Source of the DNA: Candidatus Tectimicrobiota bacterium
GTDB taxonomy: Bacteria > JACPUC01
DNA: 64,000 bases
Assembly (NCBI GenBank): GCA_016192455.1
Contig: JACPUC010000018.1
Location: 20,593 to 84,592 of the forward strand
Direction: 5' to 3'
Both the position numbers and the translations under genes were made by a program. Below, piece after piece: positions 9,319 to 18,360 of this stretch. A model generated the notes under the pieces. That model searched no databases, was not told the DNA's origin, and saw nothing but the letters and a program-made list of their open reading frames with translations. Numbering within the stretch: position 1 is the first letter of the stretch; every line of letters begins with the position of its first letter.

Positions 9319-10245
9319 ATGGCTGGTCACTGGAAAGAAGTCGTCAGGCTCCGTTTTAAGGGCAGTCGATTTCGGGACCACGCATTAGACATTGGCGCCA
9401 TTACCGAACTGAGCCGCTTTCAGAAGATGATAGCGGAGACTGCGAAGACTCTCTGGCGTGAAAGTCATCCCGAACGAGAACGGCTCCCAAAGCATTTCGA
9501 AGAACGCACGAGCCTTTGCCTACGCAGAATCGCAGAAGGAAGTGCCGTGGCTCCCTTGGAGGTATACATCGGAGGACCTACGCAAGAAGAATTATTTGAA
9601 CAGGATACTGCCGAAACCGAAGTTGAAGAAGCGATCGAGTTAGCCCATAAGGTCTTCCATGCCGCACAAATAGATGAACCACTACCCCCGATATTCCCGA
9701 AGACATTAATTCCAGAATACGAAAACTTTGGGCAGGGACTTGAGGATGATGAGGAAATCGAGATGATGATAGATGAGAAGGAACCAGCCCATGTAACTCC
9801 TACATCACGCTCCCGCTTAGCTGCGTTGGTTGATGTTCCACACGAAAATCAGGTTGATGTAACAGGCGAGGTACTAGAGGCCGATGTCAGACAAGGACGG
9901 TTCCAGGTATGGTTGGATGAGAAGACTGGCATTTCTGCGGTATTCTCTCCGGAGCAGGAAGACCATGTAACAGGTGCACTTCGGGACCACAATACATTGC
10001 GACTTCAAATCATTGGCGAAGGGGAGTTTTCTCCACAAGGCAAACTTTTGCGTATCACAAAAACGGAAAGGTTGTTACTTAAGACTCTGGCAGATGCGGA
10101 AGATGCTTACGATACCACCGTCAAGCCTATAGAAGATGTCCTGACCGAGTTAGCCCGAGAGGTTCCCCAGGAAGATTGGGATAAACTTCCGCCTGACCTT
10201 ACAGACAACCTCGATCACTACCTTTACGGAACACCTAAGCGATGA
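9319..10245 (+). CDS. Unrecognised 308-residue protein, putative partner of PIN-domain nuclease
   Basis: I do not recognise this family. The start at 9319 is favoured because GGAGGGGG (9303-9310) sits 8 bases upstream; an ATG at 9289 lacks such a site. The N-terminal third is basic and mixed alpha/beta (VRLRFKGSRFRDHALDIGA). The middle is strongly acidic (GLEDDEEIEMMIDEKEP near residue 155). The C-terminal third looks like a beta-rich domain (VDVTGEVLEADVRQGRFQVW) followed by an acidic helix. It overlaps the next gene by 4 bases. Base composition is clearly more AT-rich than flanking genes, which suggests transfer. A PIN-neutralising antitoxin is the simplest guess from context; no DNA-binding domain is obvious. 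Confidence 0.7.
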   Translation: MAGHWKEVVRLRFKGSRFRDHALDIGAITELSRFQKMIAETAKTLWRESHPERERLPKHFEERTSLCLRRIAEGSAVAPLEVYIGGPTQEELFEQDTAETEVEEAIELAHKVFHAAQIDEPLPPIFPKTLIPEYENFGQGLEDDEEIEMMIDEKEPAHVTPTSRSRLAALVDVPHENQVDVTGEVLEADVRQGRFQVWLDEKTGISAVFSPEQEDHVTGALRDHNTLRLQIIGEGEFSPQGKLLRITKTERLLLKTLADAEDAYDTTVKPIEDVLTELAREVPQEDWDKLPPDLTDNLDHYLYGTPKR

Positions 10246-10664
10246 GAACGGTCTTTGTCGACACACTTTACTGGGTTGCTAGAGTTCGACCGTGCGACCC
10301 TTGGGGAGAAGCTGCACGGCTGGCCAAATCGTCACTTGGGGCAGTTCGCCTCTTAACTACAGACGAAGTTCTAACCGAGTTCTTAACCGCTCTCTCGAGG
10401 GGAGGTGAACATCTGCGACGTCAAGCAGTAAGAATGGTACGAAGTATTCTTGACGATCCAAACGTTCAGGTCACTCCTCAGTCTCGAAATTCATTTCTTC
10501 GAGGCATTGAACTGTACGAACAACGTCCCGACAAAGAATACAGCTTAACCGATTGTATTTCAATGAGTACGATGAGGTCTCTATCAGTTGCTGAGGTGTT
10601 GACAAACGATACCCATTTCAACCAAGAAGGATTTCGAGTACTAATAACCAAGCAAGAATCCTAA
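10242..10664 (+). CDS. PIN-domain ribonuclease (VapC-like toxin candidate)
   Basis: A 140-residue PIN-fold protein. All four expected acidic metal ligands are present: D7 (VFVDTLYW), E46 (EVLTEFL), D104 (YSLTDCISM) and D123 (TNDTHF), so nuclease activity is likely intact. VapC-type enzymes cleave tRNA or rRNA. The ATG overlaps the upstream stop by 4 bases, the coupling usual for toxin-antitoxin pairs, but the partner is far larger than a VapB antitoxin. The gene shares the low-GC composition of its partner. Confidence 0.85.
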   Translation: MRTVFVDTLYWVARVRPCDPWGEAARLAKSSLGAVRLLTTDEVLTEFLTALSRGGEHLRRQAVRMVRSILDDPNVQVTPQSRNSFLRGIELYEQRPDKEYSLTDCISMSTMRSLSVAEVLTNDTHFNQEGFRVLITKQES

Positions 10665-10853
10665 ACTGATAAGTGGGCACATCGAGACACGTTGCCCGGC
10701 GTGAAGCGGCTCTCTCCTTCTTGCAGCGAGGGCCACCCACCGATTTCCCCGCGCCCCACATTTCGTCCCCCTGTGCCCTGCCGCAATCTGCATGGCTTCG
10801 CGGGCGTGGTCAAGCATGTGCCGCAGCCGCACCGCATCATCATGCCGCGACAT
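10641..10853 (-). pseudogene. Truncated HEPN (DUF86-type) toxin remnant
   Basis: The ATG at 10853 overlaps the end of the MNT gene by 14 bases, the usual MNT-HEPN arrangement. The first 26 codons (to about 10776) read like the N-terminal helix of DUF86 HEPN proteins: DDAVRLRHMLDHAREAM. After that the frame continues to a stop at 10641 without resemblance to the family. Roughly three quarters of a normal HEPN protein, including the RX4-6H catalytic motif, is missing. The break lies next to the low-GC PIN module, so insertion of that module may have removed the rest. Confidence 0.65.
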
Positions 10854-11139
10854 ACAGGTCCTCCGCCTCTTCCAAAATCTCATCGCGAAAGTAAGGGCTG
10901 AGGAAGCCAGGCGTGTTGAGGTCTACCTTGCGTCCCAGAATCTCCGAGAGTTCGCGTTCGATGGCAAAGAACCGCAGACCTACCCTCGTCTGCGGCTCGA
11001 ACTCGACGAGCATGTCAACATCGCTGTCGGGCCGGAAGTCCTCACGCAGGACGGAGCCGAACAATGCCAGGCGCCGGACGCGGTGCCGTTGGCAGAAATC
11101 GCGGATGGCTTCCGCCGGGATGTGAATGCGCGCGCTCAC
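10840..11139 (-). CDS. MNT-type minimal nucleotidyltransferase (HEPN antitoxin type)
   Basis: A 99-residue protein with the nucleotidyltransferase signature GSVLREDFRPDSDVDMLV (glycine-serine, then Asp-x-Asp) around residues 27-45. MntA-type antitoxins AMPylate or otherwise block a HEPN ribonuclease encoded directly downstream. Here the downstream gene is only a fragment, so this is an orphan antitoxin. It may be decaying or acting on a HEPN toxin elsewhere. Confidence 0.85.
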   Translation of the reverse strand: MSARIHIPAEAIRDFCQRHRVRRLALFGSVLREDFRPDSDVDMLVEFEPQTRVGLRFFAIERELSEILGRKVDLNTPGFLSPYFRDEILEEAEDLYVAA

Positions 11140-11369
11140 GTTCGTTCACCTCGTGGCTAGCATACCATACTGCGCCCTCCTTGGCCGCCGGAGAAAGGAG
11201 CGGCCGGTCGTGCCCGGCCGGATGCCTCGGGCGTGCAGGCCTTCCGCCGCGCATCCTGTTCTGACAGAGCAACCCCTTGCCGCGCTTGATTTTCTAACCT
11301 CTCCCTCCCATAGTGTGAACACGCGACGTCTGCGAAAAGCGGGCGGGCGCGAAGGCAGAAGGACGCGGC

Positions 11370-12674
11370 ATGGCGACGGTGCAGATCACCACCCTCGGCT
11401 GCAAGCTGAACCAGTTCGAGTCCGCCGCCATGGCGACGAGCCTCGAGCAGGCGGGGCATACCCTCGCCGACTCCGCCGAGACGGCCGACGTCTACGTCAT
11501 CAACACCTGCACCGTCACCGAGCGCAGCGACGCGAAGTCGCGCAACATCGTGCGCCGGGCGCTGCGCGCCAACCCCTCCGGCTTCGTGGCGGCGGTGGGG
11601 TGCTACGCGCAGACGAAGCCGCAGGACCTTGCCGAGATTGCCGGCGTTGACCTCGTCCTCGGCAACCAGGAAAAGCTGCGTCTCGCCGCCTATCTGACGC
11701 ATCTGGAGAAGCGCCGCGCGCCGCGGGTGGAGGTCGGCGCGCTGCGGCCGGGGCTGGAGTTCCAGAAGGTGACGGTGCCCGCGCCGGGGGAGCGCACGCG
11801 GGCCTACCTGAAGATTCAGGACGGCTGCAGCGAGGCCTGCGCCTTCTGCGTCACCGTCAAGGCGCGCGGTCCCAGCCGCAGCCTGCCCGGGCCCGAGGTG
11901 CTCCGCCAGGCGGCCATGCTGGCGCGGCAGGGCTATCAGGAGATCATCCTCACCGGCGTGAACCTGGGCGAGTACGGGCGCGACCTCGATCCCCCCACGC
12001 ACCTCGCCGCCATCGTGCAGCGCCTGGCGACGCTCGATGGGATCGAACGCATCCGGCTCAGCTCGCTTGCCCCCTCCGAGTTCACCCCCGAGATCCTCGA
12101 CCTCATCGTCTCCTGCGAGAAGGTCTGCAAGCACCTCCATATCCCCATCCAGAGCGGCGACGACGCCGTGCTCCGCAGCATGCGGCGGAGCTACACCACC
12201 GCCGAGGTGCGCGAGCTCCTCGCCACCTTGACGAGCGCCCTGCCCACCATGAGCATCGGCTCCGATGTCATTGTCGGGTTCCCCGGCGAGAGTGAGCAGC
12301 ACTTCGAGAACAGCTACCGCTTCTTCGCCGAGCTGCCGCTCAACTACCTGCACGTCTTCCCGTACTCGAAGCGCGAGGGAACCGAGGCCTTCATCCTGCC
12401 CGGCCAGGTGTCGGAAGCCGTGAAGAAGCAGCGCAGCCAGCGCCTGCAGGCTCTCGGCAAGACGAAGAGCGCCGCCTTCGCGCGGCGTCTCATGGGCGGG
12501 CGGCTGCGGGTGCTCACGGAGCACCAGCGGGACGCCGAGAGTGGGCTGTTGCGGGGCGTGTCGGAGAACTACATCAAGGTGCTCTTCCCCGGCCCGGATG
12601 CGCTCTTTCGCCAACTCGCCCACGTGCAGCTCGTTGGTTGGCGGAACGGGCACGCCGTCGGCATGCTGGTGTAG
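11370..12674 (+). CDS. mtaB: tRNA t6A37 methylthiotransferase MtaB
   Basis: MtaB converts t6A37 to ms2t6A37 in tRNA using two Fe-S clusters. The 434-residue protein has the UPF0004 domain with three cysteines (LGCKLNQFES, INTCTVTE, VGCYAQT). The radical-SAM domain carries the triad CSEACAFC near residue 150, and a TRAM-like C-terminus follows. The start at 11370 has AAGGA upstream. The stretch after the triad reads VTVKARGPSRS rather than the more usual IIPYARG, but the cluster ligands are intact. Confidence 0.93.
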   Translation: MATVQITTLGCKLNQFESAAMATSLEQAGHTLADSAETADVYVINTCTVTERSDAKSRNIVRRALRANPSGFVAAVGCYAQTKPQDLAEIAGVDLVLGNQEKLRLAAYLTHLEKRRAPRVEVGALRPGLEFQKVTVPAPGERTRAYLKIQDGCSEACAFCVTVKARGPSRSLPGPEVLRQAAMLARQGYQEIILTGVNLGEYGRDLDPPTHLAAIVQRLATLDGIERIRLSSLAPSEFTPEILDLIVSCEKVCKHLHIPIQSGDDAVLRSMRRSYTTAEVRELLATLTSALPTMSIGSDVIVGFPGESEQHFENSYRFFAELPLNYLHVFPYSKREGTEAFILPGQVSEAVKKQRSQRLQALGKTKSAAFARRLMGGRLRVLTEHQRDAESGLLRGVSENYIKVLFPGPDALFRQLAHVQLVGWRNGHAVGMLV

Positions 12675-12837
12675 CGCTGCCAGGCAGGCTGCCAGGGCGT
12701 CGCAGGGAGGGCCGGCGGAGCGGAAGGGGGTGCGTGTTGGGCGGCCGGACGGCGGCGGGGAGATTTGTGGTCGGCGCGGCGGCAGCGCCCGCGCGGCCAC
12801 GGCTTCGCTTCTGCCGCAGTGAAGAGGCTGGACAGCC

Positions 12838-13635
12838 ATGACAAAAGTGGACTACCCGATCATCACCCTGACGACGGACTTCGGCCTCGAGGGGCCGTTC
12901 ATCGCCACCATGAAGGGTGTGATCCTGACCATCAACCCACAGGTCACGATCGTCGATGTGACGCACCAGATCCGCACCCACCGCGTGCGCGAAGCCGCCT
13001 TCCTCATCCGCAGCGTGGAACCTTACTTCCCGCGCAACAGCCTACACGTGGTGGTGGTTGATCCCGGCGTGGGAAGCGAGCGCCGGCCGCTCCTCGTGGT
13101 CACCGAACGGAGCATGCTGGTGGGACCGGACAACGGCGTCCTCTCACCGTTCTTCAGGGACGAGGGGTGCCGGGTCTACCACATCACGGCGGAGAAGTTT
13201 TTCCTCAGCCCCGTGAGCGCCACCTTCCATGGCCGGGATATCTTCGCACCGTGCGCCGCCTGGCTCTCGACCGGGATCAAGCCGGTTGCGGTCGGCCCGG
13301 AGGTGCACGACCCGGTGCGTCTCGACCTGCCGATCCCGCATCGCGTCGACGACGGCGCCATCCGCGGCGAAATCCTCTACATTGACCACTTCGGCAACCT
13401 CATCACCAACATCTCCGCTGATCTCCTGCGGGAGAGCAACCTGCCCTCCCCCGTCGTCCGCCTGGCCCAGCACCGGGTGCGCGGCGGCCTGCGCTGCTAC
13501 GAGGAATGCCCCCCCGGCAGCCTCGGCGCGCTCATCAATAGCTGGGGTCTCCTAGAAATCTTCGCGCCGCAGCAGAATGCGGCGAAGCTCCTCAATGTGG
13601 ACGTCGGCGAGCCCGTGCGCGTTGAGGCGGCTTGA
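12838..13635 (+). CDS. SAM hydroxide adenosyltransferase (DUF62, SAM chlorinase/fluorinase fold)
   Basis: This family hydrolyses S-adenosylmethionine to adenosine and methionine using water, and is the housekeeping relative of fluorinase and chlorinase. The 265-residue protein has TTDFG at the N-terminus, VDPGVGSERR (Asp and Arg seven residues apart), GPDNGVLSPF, and TFHGRDIF supplying the histidine. That Asp-Arg-His set points to hydrolysis rather than halogenation. The two-domain length is normal. It is convergent with asmA. Confidence 0.88.
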   Translation: MTKVDYPIITLTTDFGLEGPFIATMKGVILTINPQVTIVDVTHQIRTHRVREAAFLIRSVEPYFPRNSLHVVVVDPGVGSERRPLLVVTERSMLVGPDNGVLSPFFRDEGCRVYHITAEKFFLSPVSATFHGRDIFAPCAAWLSTGIKPVAVGPEVHDPVRLDLPIPHRVDDGAIRGEILYIDHFGNLITNISADLLRESNLPSPVVRLAQHRVRGGLRCYEECPPGSLGALINSWGLLEIFAPQQNAAKLLNVDVGEPVRVEAA

Positions 13636-13807
13636 CGCCGCCATGTCGGAAGGACTCGACCCCCCCCCGGCCTCCACGCCGCCGGCGATCTGCCTCCTCC
13701 TCCCTGCTTCGATGTACGCGGCACGGCCGCCTGCCAGCCCGCCTCTCTCCCGCCGGCGGTCTGTTCCACGTCGTCTGTCGCGGGAATCCATTTCAGACCT
13801 ACCCGCA

Positions 13808-16800
13808 TCAGTTGTTTTGCGGCAGGAGACGGGAGGGGAGCTGAAAGAAGCGCTTGAAGATGTTGAGAACGCCGCGGCCAAGGTGCTCGAACGGCGTCGG
13901 TGTCACCTTCGGGTTTTGCAGGGAACCTTCGACCCTGAAGTAGCTCACCAGCAGGCGCCGGTTGTCGCCGGTGAGGATGTGCCCAAGGATGGGAAGCTTG
14001 CTGATGATCTTGTCGACCGTTTGCAACCACTGCACGCCGACGTCCAGTCGCAGGTCCAACGTGTCGAGGTTCACCGAGCCGACGGCGGTCGCCTTCGCCG
14101 CGGCGCTCTCCAAGGCGACGGTGGTCGTCTCCGCCACACCCTCCCGCAGCGTGAAGGAGCCGCCGAGGCGCTCATACGGGAGGCCACGGGCCGCCAGCGC
14201 GGGAGTCTTGCCTTCAAGGAGCTGCCAGAGGTTCAAGAGACTCAAAATCTTCCCGATCGTGGAGTAGCGCTGGATGTGGCCATTCGTGGCGGTGAGCGTC
14301 AGCTCGCCGTTCAGCGTGCGCGTGGCGCTCCCCTCGATGGTGAAACGTCCGGCCAGCTTCCCCTGGGCGGCCAGCCGTCCTTGCAGGACGTCGCCACGCA
14401 TCCAGACGTCCTCCAGCAGAGCTTCACTGGAGACGTCGCTGAGGTTCAGGTCGACCTCGAACGTCTGCTCGGCACGTTTTTGGAGGTGGAGGATCGAGCT
14501 CCCCGCGAAGGTGCCGCCGTAAAACGCCGCCGTGAGGTTGGCGAGGTGCAGGTCGCCGCCGCGAACCTCGAGGGCGCCGGTGAGGTTCTGGAAGACGTAG
14601 CGCTTGATCTCGCCCTGCTGGACCCGCAGGCTGCCCCGCAGCTTCCAGGCCTCCGGCAGGATCATCCAGTAGCTTCGTTCGAGCCGTCGGGCATGCCTTT
14701 TCACCAGGCTGATCTCCGCGCGCAGGTACTTCGACTTGGCGCGCGGCGGGGGGAGCAGCTCGTCGATGACGGCGCGCACGCGCTGGTAGTTTACCGACGG
14801 CGAGGGGGTGCGGTAACCGGGGAGGGTGCCCGACAGACGCAGCTCGGTGCCTCCCACCAGGACGTGCAGATTCGAGAGCCGCAGCTCGTTGTTAGAGAGC
14901 GTTGCCGCCAGCTCGAAGTCGATGGGGCGGGGCTCCTCGCCGGGGCGTTCTGGCTGCTGGACCAGCCGCCCGCGCGGCACCACCACGGTGCTCTCGAAGC
15001 GCAGGCTGGCATCCTGCGGCGAATGACCCGGCGGGGTGGGGAGGCTTGGAGTGCGAGGCGCTTGGTGCTGTGGCGGCGAGCGCTCGACGAGGACGGAGCC
15101 GCTCACCATCCCGGCCGCGCGATAGGCATGCGAGCCTTGCAGAAACGGCAGCAGCTCGTCAAAGCGCCAGCCATCGGTGTGCAGCCGGAGCCGCAGCGCC
15201 AGGGGATGGAACGTCGAGATGACCCCGCTGCCACTCAGGATGCCCGACATGGTTCGGAACCTGAGCGATTTCAGGACCGCGGACTCACCGGCGGTGATCT
15301 GGCCCTCCAGCTCGAGGCGGTTCGCGACGCCGGCCTCCTTCCTCATCCAGGTGCTGAACGTATAGCCGACGTTCTTGAGATCGACCGCCGACTCCACCCG
15401 CACGGAGGTTCCCTGACCCCGCAGTTGCAACCTGAGGTCGGGACGCCCCGTCATGGTCAGCGGCGGCGCCGTGTCGCCTGGCAGGAGCGCGAGGACGTCC
15501 CCGAGGTGCAGCGGCGCCTGCAGGTACAGCTCCCAGGGTCCGGCGTAGCGTCCCCTGGCGGTGAACGCGGTGCTCCCGAACGCGCCGGTCACCCCCGTTA
15601 GGGTGAGCGCGGCGTTCGAGAACTCAAAGGCGCCGCTCAGCGTGGCGAGAGGCAGCTTGAGCCGTGGATACTTCCCACCCAGGTCGACAAACCGCCCCGT
15701 CCCGTGAACCACCACCACCTCCTTCGGTGCCAACACCTTGCGGACCTGCAACGCCAGGGTGAGCCCTCCCGTCGCCTGGTTGATCGTGGCGGCCTCACGC
15801 CGCACGGCCGCGGGAACGTGGCGGGAGCGACTCAGACGAAGCGCGTCGGGCAGTGTCATGCTGGTGCTGAGCTGGAGATCGAACACGGACGGCCCTTCCA
15901 GCTCCTGCCGCAGGGCCAGGAACCAATCGAGCCCCGGCGCGGCAGGCGCCTGGCTCAAAGGGCTTGGCGAGGTGAGAAACTTTCCATAGCTCCCCTGCAT
16001 CTCGAGTGGGATGCCTCCCAGGTGCGCTCGCAGAGCGGAGGTGGCTACGAAGTCGTTGTGGAAGCGGATCTCTCCTGAAAGATGCTCGATTGGTTGATTC
16101 AGGGTGACCTGGAAGAGTGACGCGTTGGTGAGAGGTCCACGCCCTTCGAACACCCATGGCGTGTCCACCCCCAGCCGTTTCATGGCCTTCAGCTCAAGGA
16201 TGCTGCGACCTTTCAGGTCGCGCAGCGTCTCCACGAAGGCGCGCACCTTGGGACTCTTGTGCTTGCTGCGAAAGAGCTCGCGCAGTTCCTGGAGGTCGAC
16301 GTCGGCGCGCGTGCTCAGCCGCAAGAGGGGTTTGGAGAAGAGCTGCCACACAGTTCCCTGGAGTTGCGTCAAGCGTAGGTCGCCGATCCGCGCCGTCACC
16401 TCCGCGAACCGCAGCGTGTCGCCTTCGATGCGCAGCTCACCGGTGAGGGCGTCGACGGGCACACGCTCCTCGCCGGAGATGAGGGAGACGTTGGTGAGGC
16501 GCGCGCGCGCCTGGAACTGTTCCGGATTGCGGAGTTCCATCTTGCCGAAGAGAGCGGCGGGTTGGCCGCGCAGGTGCAACTCCTCGATGGCGACGGTGCC
16601 GGCCTTGAGGTCGTTGTCGAGGTCGTCAACAAGCTTCGCCGGCATGAGCCGCACGGGCAGGAGCTGCTTCAGTTCGGCAAGGTCCAGCGTCGGGATGCGC
16701 AGCGTGGCGTCCAGCCGGCGTTGGGAGCTGGCGAATTCCTCCAGGCGCGCCTTCGCCTCGATGCGGAGGTGCTGCAGGTCGAGGCGGGCATCGCTCAGGC

Positions 16801-18010
16801 GCAGGGTTGCGCCCTCGCGCTCCAAGCGCAGCGTCAGCGCTGCACGCGGGAAGCTGAGCGGGCCGCGGAACCAGCCGGGGTGCTGGAGGCGCAGCGGGCC
16901 AGCGGTGACCGCGAGCGAGGAGGTGAAGCGATTGAGGGGGCGACCCGCGAATTTCGCCTGCAGGGTTACCGTTCCCGTGGCAAAGGACGACGGCAGCCCT
17001 TGTGGCAGCAGGGGTTCCCAGTAGGGCGCAAAGCGCGACAGGGAGAAGTTCCCGACCTCCAGCTCGGCGGAGAGTTCCGCCCGGGCAAGATCGAAGCGTC
17101 CCCCCAGGGCGGCGTTCAGGTCGGCCAACCAGGCCGCGGCTGGAGAGGCAGGCGGGGCGGCGTCGGGAGCGGCGCCCGCGGCGGCCTCCGGCGGGCTGGC
17201 GGGGAGGGCGCCCGGAGAAGGCGGGGGGGCGCCGGCTGGCGCGGCATTTGCGCGAGTCGGGGAGTCGCCGTCGGGACGGAGAGCCAGGTCGAGCGTGAGG
17301 GGCGAGTGCTGCGCCCCGGCCTCGAGCGTGCCGCGCAGTCTGAGTCGCGGGTGCTTCGTTCCGGACGGCGGCGACTCCCCCGGCGTGACCCCCGAGAGCG
17401 CCAACTCAAGGTCTGCGAGTCGCACGTCGCGGGGTTCGCGGGAATCCCTGCGGTCAGTGAACGTGAGATTCCCCTTGTGGACCCTCAGTTCTCCCAGGTG
17501 CAGGGCGGTGAGCCATCCTCCGAGGTTCTGGAGCACCGCCGCGGGTGCCGCGGGGGGCGGGGCGGTCCCGGTAGTCGAGGTCGGCGATTGGTCCGCCGGC
17601 GCGGCGGGCGCGGGGGAGGTCCGTTGCCCTTCCACGATCCCCGGGGGTCCCAGGCTCCATCGGCCATCTGCGAGACGCGCGAGGTGCATCTCCGGCTTCA
17701 CCAGGCTGACGCGCGTGAAGACGAACTCGCCGTGCAGCAGAGGGCGCGGTTTGATTCCGAGGCGCAGCTCGCTCATCCGCAGAAAAGGAGCCTCCGCCCC
17801 AGGCAGGCTGAGGCGCACATCCCGAAACCGCACCGCCATTCCGGTATCGTAGCTCAGGCTCACATCGCCCAGCTCAACCTTGAGGTTGAAGGACTTCTCA
17901 AGCTGCGCCACCAGGTAGCTCTTGTAGGTATTGAGATCAAGCAGCGTCGGCAGCACCACCCAGGCCGCAATGAGGCCCAGGGCCAGGACGGCGCCGAGAG
18001 CCAGGAGCAC
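13808..18010 (-). CDS. AsmA-family large envelope protein
   Basis: A 1400-residue AsmA/YhdP-like protein. A single N-terminal membrane anchor (about residues 1-24) is followed by the AsmA signature LLDLNTYKSYLVAQLEKSFN. The rest is a very long, beta-rich periplasmic part expected to form a bridge-like groove, interrupted by a Pro/Ala-rich low-complexity insert at about residues 240-285. Family members move phospholipid between inner and outer membranes. The start is GTG 18010 with no good ribosome site. The frame is open further upstream but offers no better start codon. Confidence 0.85.
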   Translation of the reverse strand: MLLALGAVLALGLIAAWVVLPTLLDLNTYKSYLVAQLEKSFNLKVELGDVSLSYDTGMAVRFRDVRLSLPGAEAPFLRMSELRLGIKPRPLLHGEFVFTRVSLVKPEMHLARLADGRWSLGPPGIVEGQRTSPAPAAPADQSPTSTTGTAPPPAAPAAVLQNLGGWLTALHLGELRVHKGNLTFTDRRDSREPRDVRLADLELALSGVTPGESPPSGTKHPRLRLRGTLEAGAQHSPLTLDLALRPDGDSPTRANAAPAGAPPPSPGALPASPPEAAAGAAPDAAPPASPAAAWLADLNAALGGRFDLARAELSAELEVGNFSLSRFAPYWEPLLPQGLPSSFATGTVTLQAKFAGRPLNRFTSSLAVTAGPLRLQHPGWFRGPLSFPRAALTLRLEREGATLRLSDARLDLQHLRIEAKARLEEFASSQRRLDATLRIPTLDLAELKQLLPVRLMPAKLVDDLDNDLKAGTVAIEELHLRGQPAALFGKMELRNPEQFQARARLTNVSLISGEERVPVDALTGELRIEGDTLRFAEVTARIGDLRLTQLQGTVWQLFSKPLLRLSTRADVDLQELRELFRSKHKSPKVRAFVETLRDLKGRSILELKAMKRLGVDTPWVFEGRGPLTNASLFQVTLNQPIEHLSGEIRFHNDFVATSALRAHLGGIPLEMQGSYGKFLTSPSPLSQAPAAPGLDWFLALRQELEGPSVFDLQLSTSMTLPDALRLSRSRHVPAAVRREAATINQATGGLTLALQVRKVLAPKEVVVVHGTGRFVDLGGKYPRLKLPLATLSGAFEFSNAALTLTGVTGAFGSTAFTARGRYAGPWELYLQAPLHLGDVLALLPGDTAPPLTMTGRPDLRLQLRGQGTSVRVESAVDLKNVGYTFSTWMRKEAGVANRLELEGQITAGESAVLKSLRFRTMSGILSGSGVISTFHPLALRLRLHTDGWRFDELLPFLQGSHAYRAAGMVSGSVLVERSPPQHQAPRTPSLPTPPGHSPQDASLRFESTVVVPRGRLVQQPERPGEEPRPIDFELAATLSNNELRLSNLHVLVGGTELRLSGTLPGYRTPSPSVNYQRVRAVIDELLPPPRAKSKYLRAEISLVKRHARRLERSYWMILPEAWKLRGSLRVQQGEIKRYVFQNLTGALEVRGGDLHLANLTAAFYGGTFAGSSILHLQKRAEQTFEVDLNLSDVSSEALLEDVWMRGDVLQGRLAAQGKLAGRFTIEGSATRTLNGELTLTATNGHIQRYSTIGKILSLLNLWQLLEGKTPALAARGLPYERLGGSFTLREGVAETTTVALESAAAKATAVGSVNLDTLDLRLDVGVQWLQTVDKIISKLPILGHILTGDNRRLLVSYFRVEGSLQNPKVTPTPFEHLGRGVLNIFKRFFQLPSRLLPQNN

Positions 18011-18360
18011 GCGGGTGCGCGGAAAAGTCGGGGCTATGTCATGATCCTCCGGAAGAGTCCTGCTTGCCGCGGGCTGAGCAGCGGCGATGGAGTGAACAAG
18101 GCCGGCGGGCGAGGGAGAGCCGTGCGGGGCGGTGTCCGAGCCGGCCTCTGCGCGGCGGCCGCGATGAAGCCGGTGCGGCGCCGCGTCTCCTTCGGTGCCG
18201 CGGGGTGGTCAGGTTGGCGCCTACGCTCCTCGCCGGGCCCGGAGGGAGGAGGAATGACGCGCGGGACCAGCTCTCCGTGGCGCGCGGTTGACAGGCCGCG
18301 AGATGGCGCGACCCCGGCGCGGCGGCGTACCGCGTTCCCTCCCGCGCGCGAGGTGTGGGG
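18011..18360. other. Intergenic region between divergent asmA and glycosyltransferase
   Basis: 350 bases of GC-rich sequence without a credible gene. A TTGACA at 18288-18293 faces the glycosyltransferase gene but has no clear -10 partner. Confidence 0.4.

Noticed and set aside
11157..12839. A 560-codon minus-strand frame
   Set aside because: Antisense to mtaB.
13577..15601. A 674-codon plus-strand frame
   Set aside because: It is antisense to the asmA gene; Arg/Gln/Gly-rich with no family resemblance.
18288..18293. TTGACA before the glycosyltransferase gene as a promoter
   Set aside because: No acceptable -10 box lies 16-18 bases downstream.
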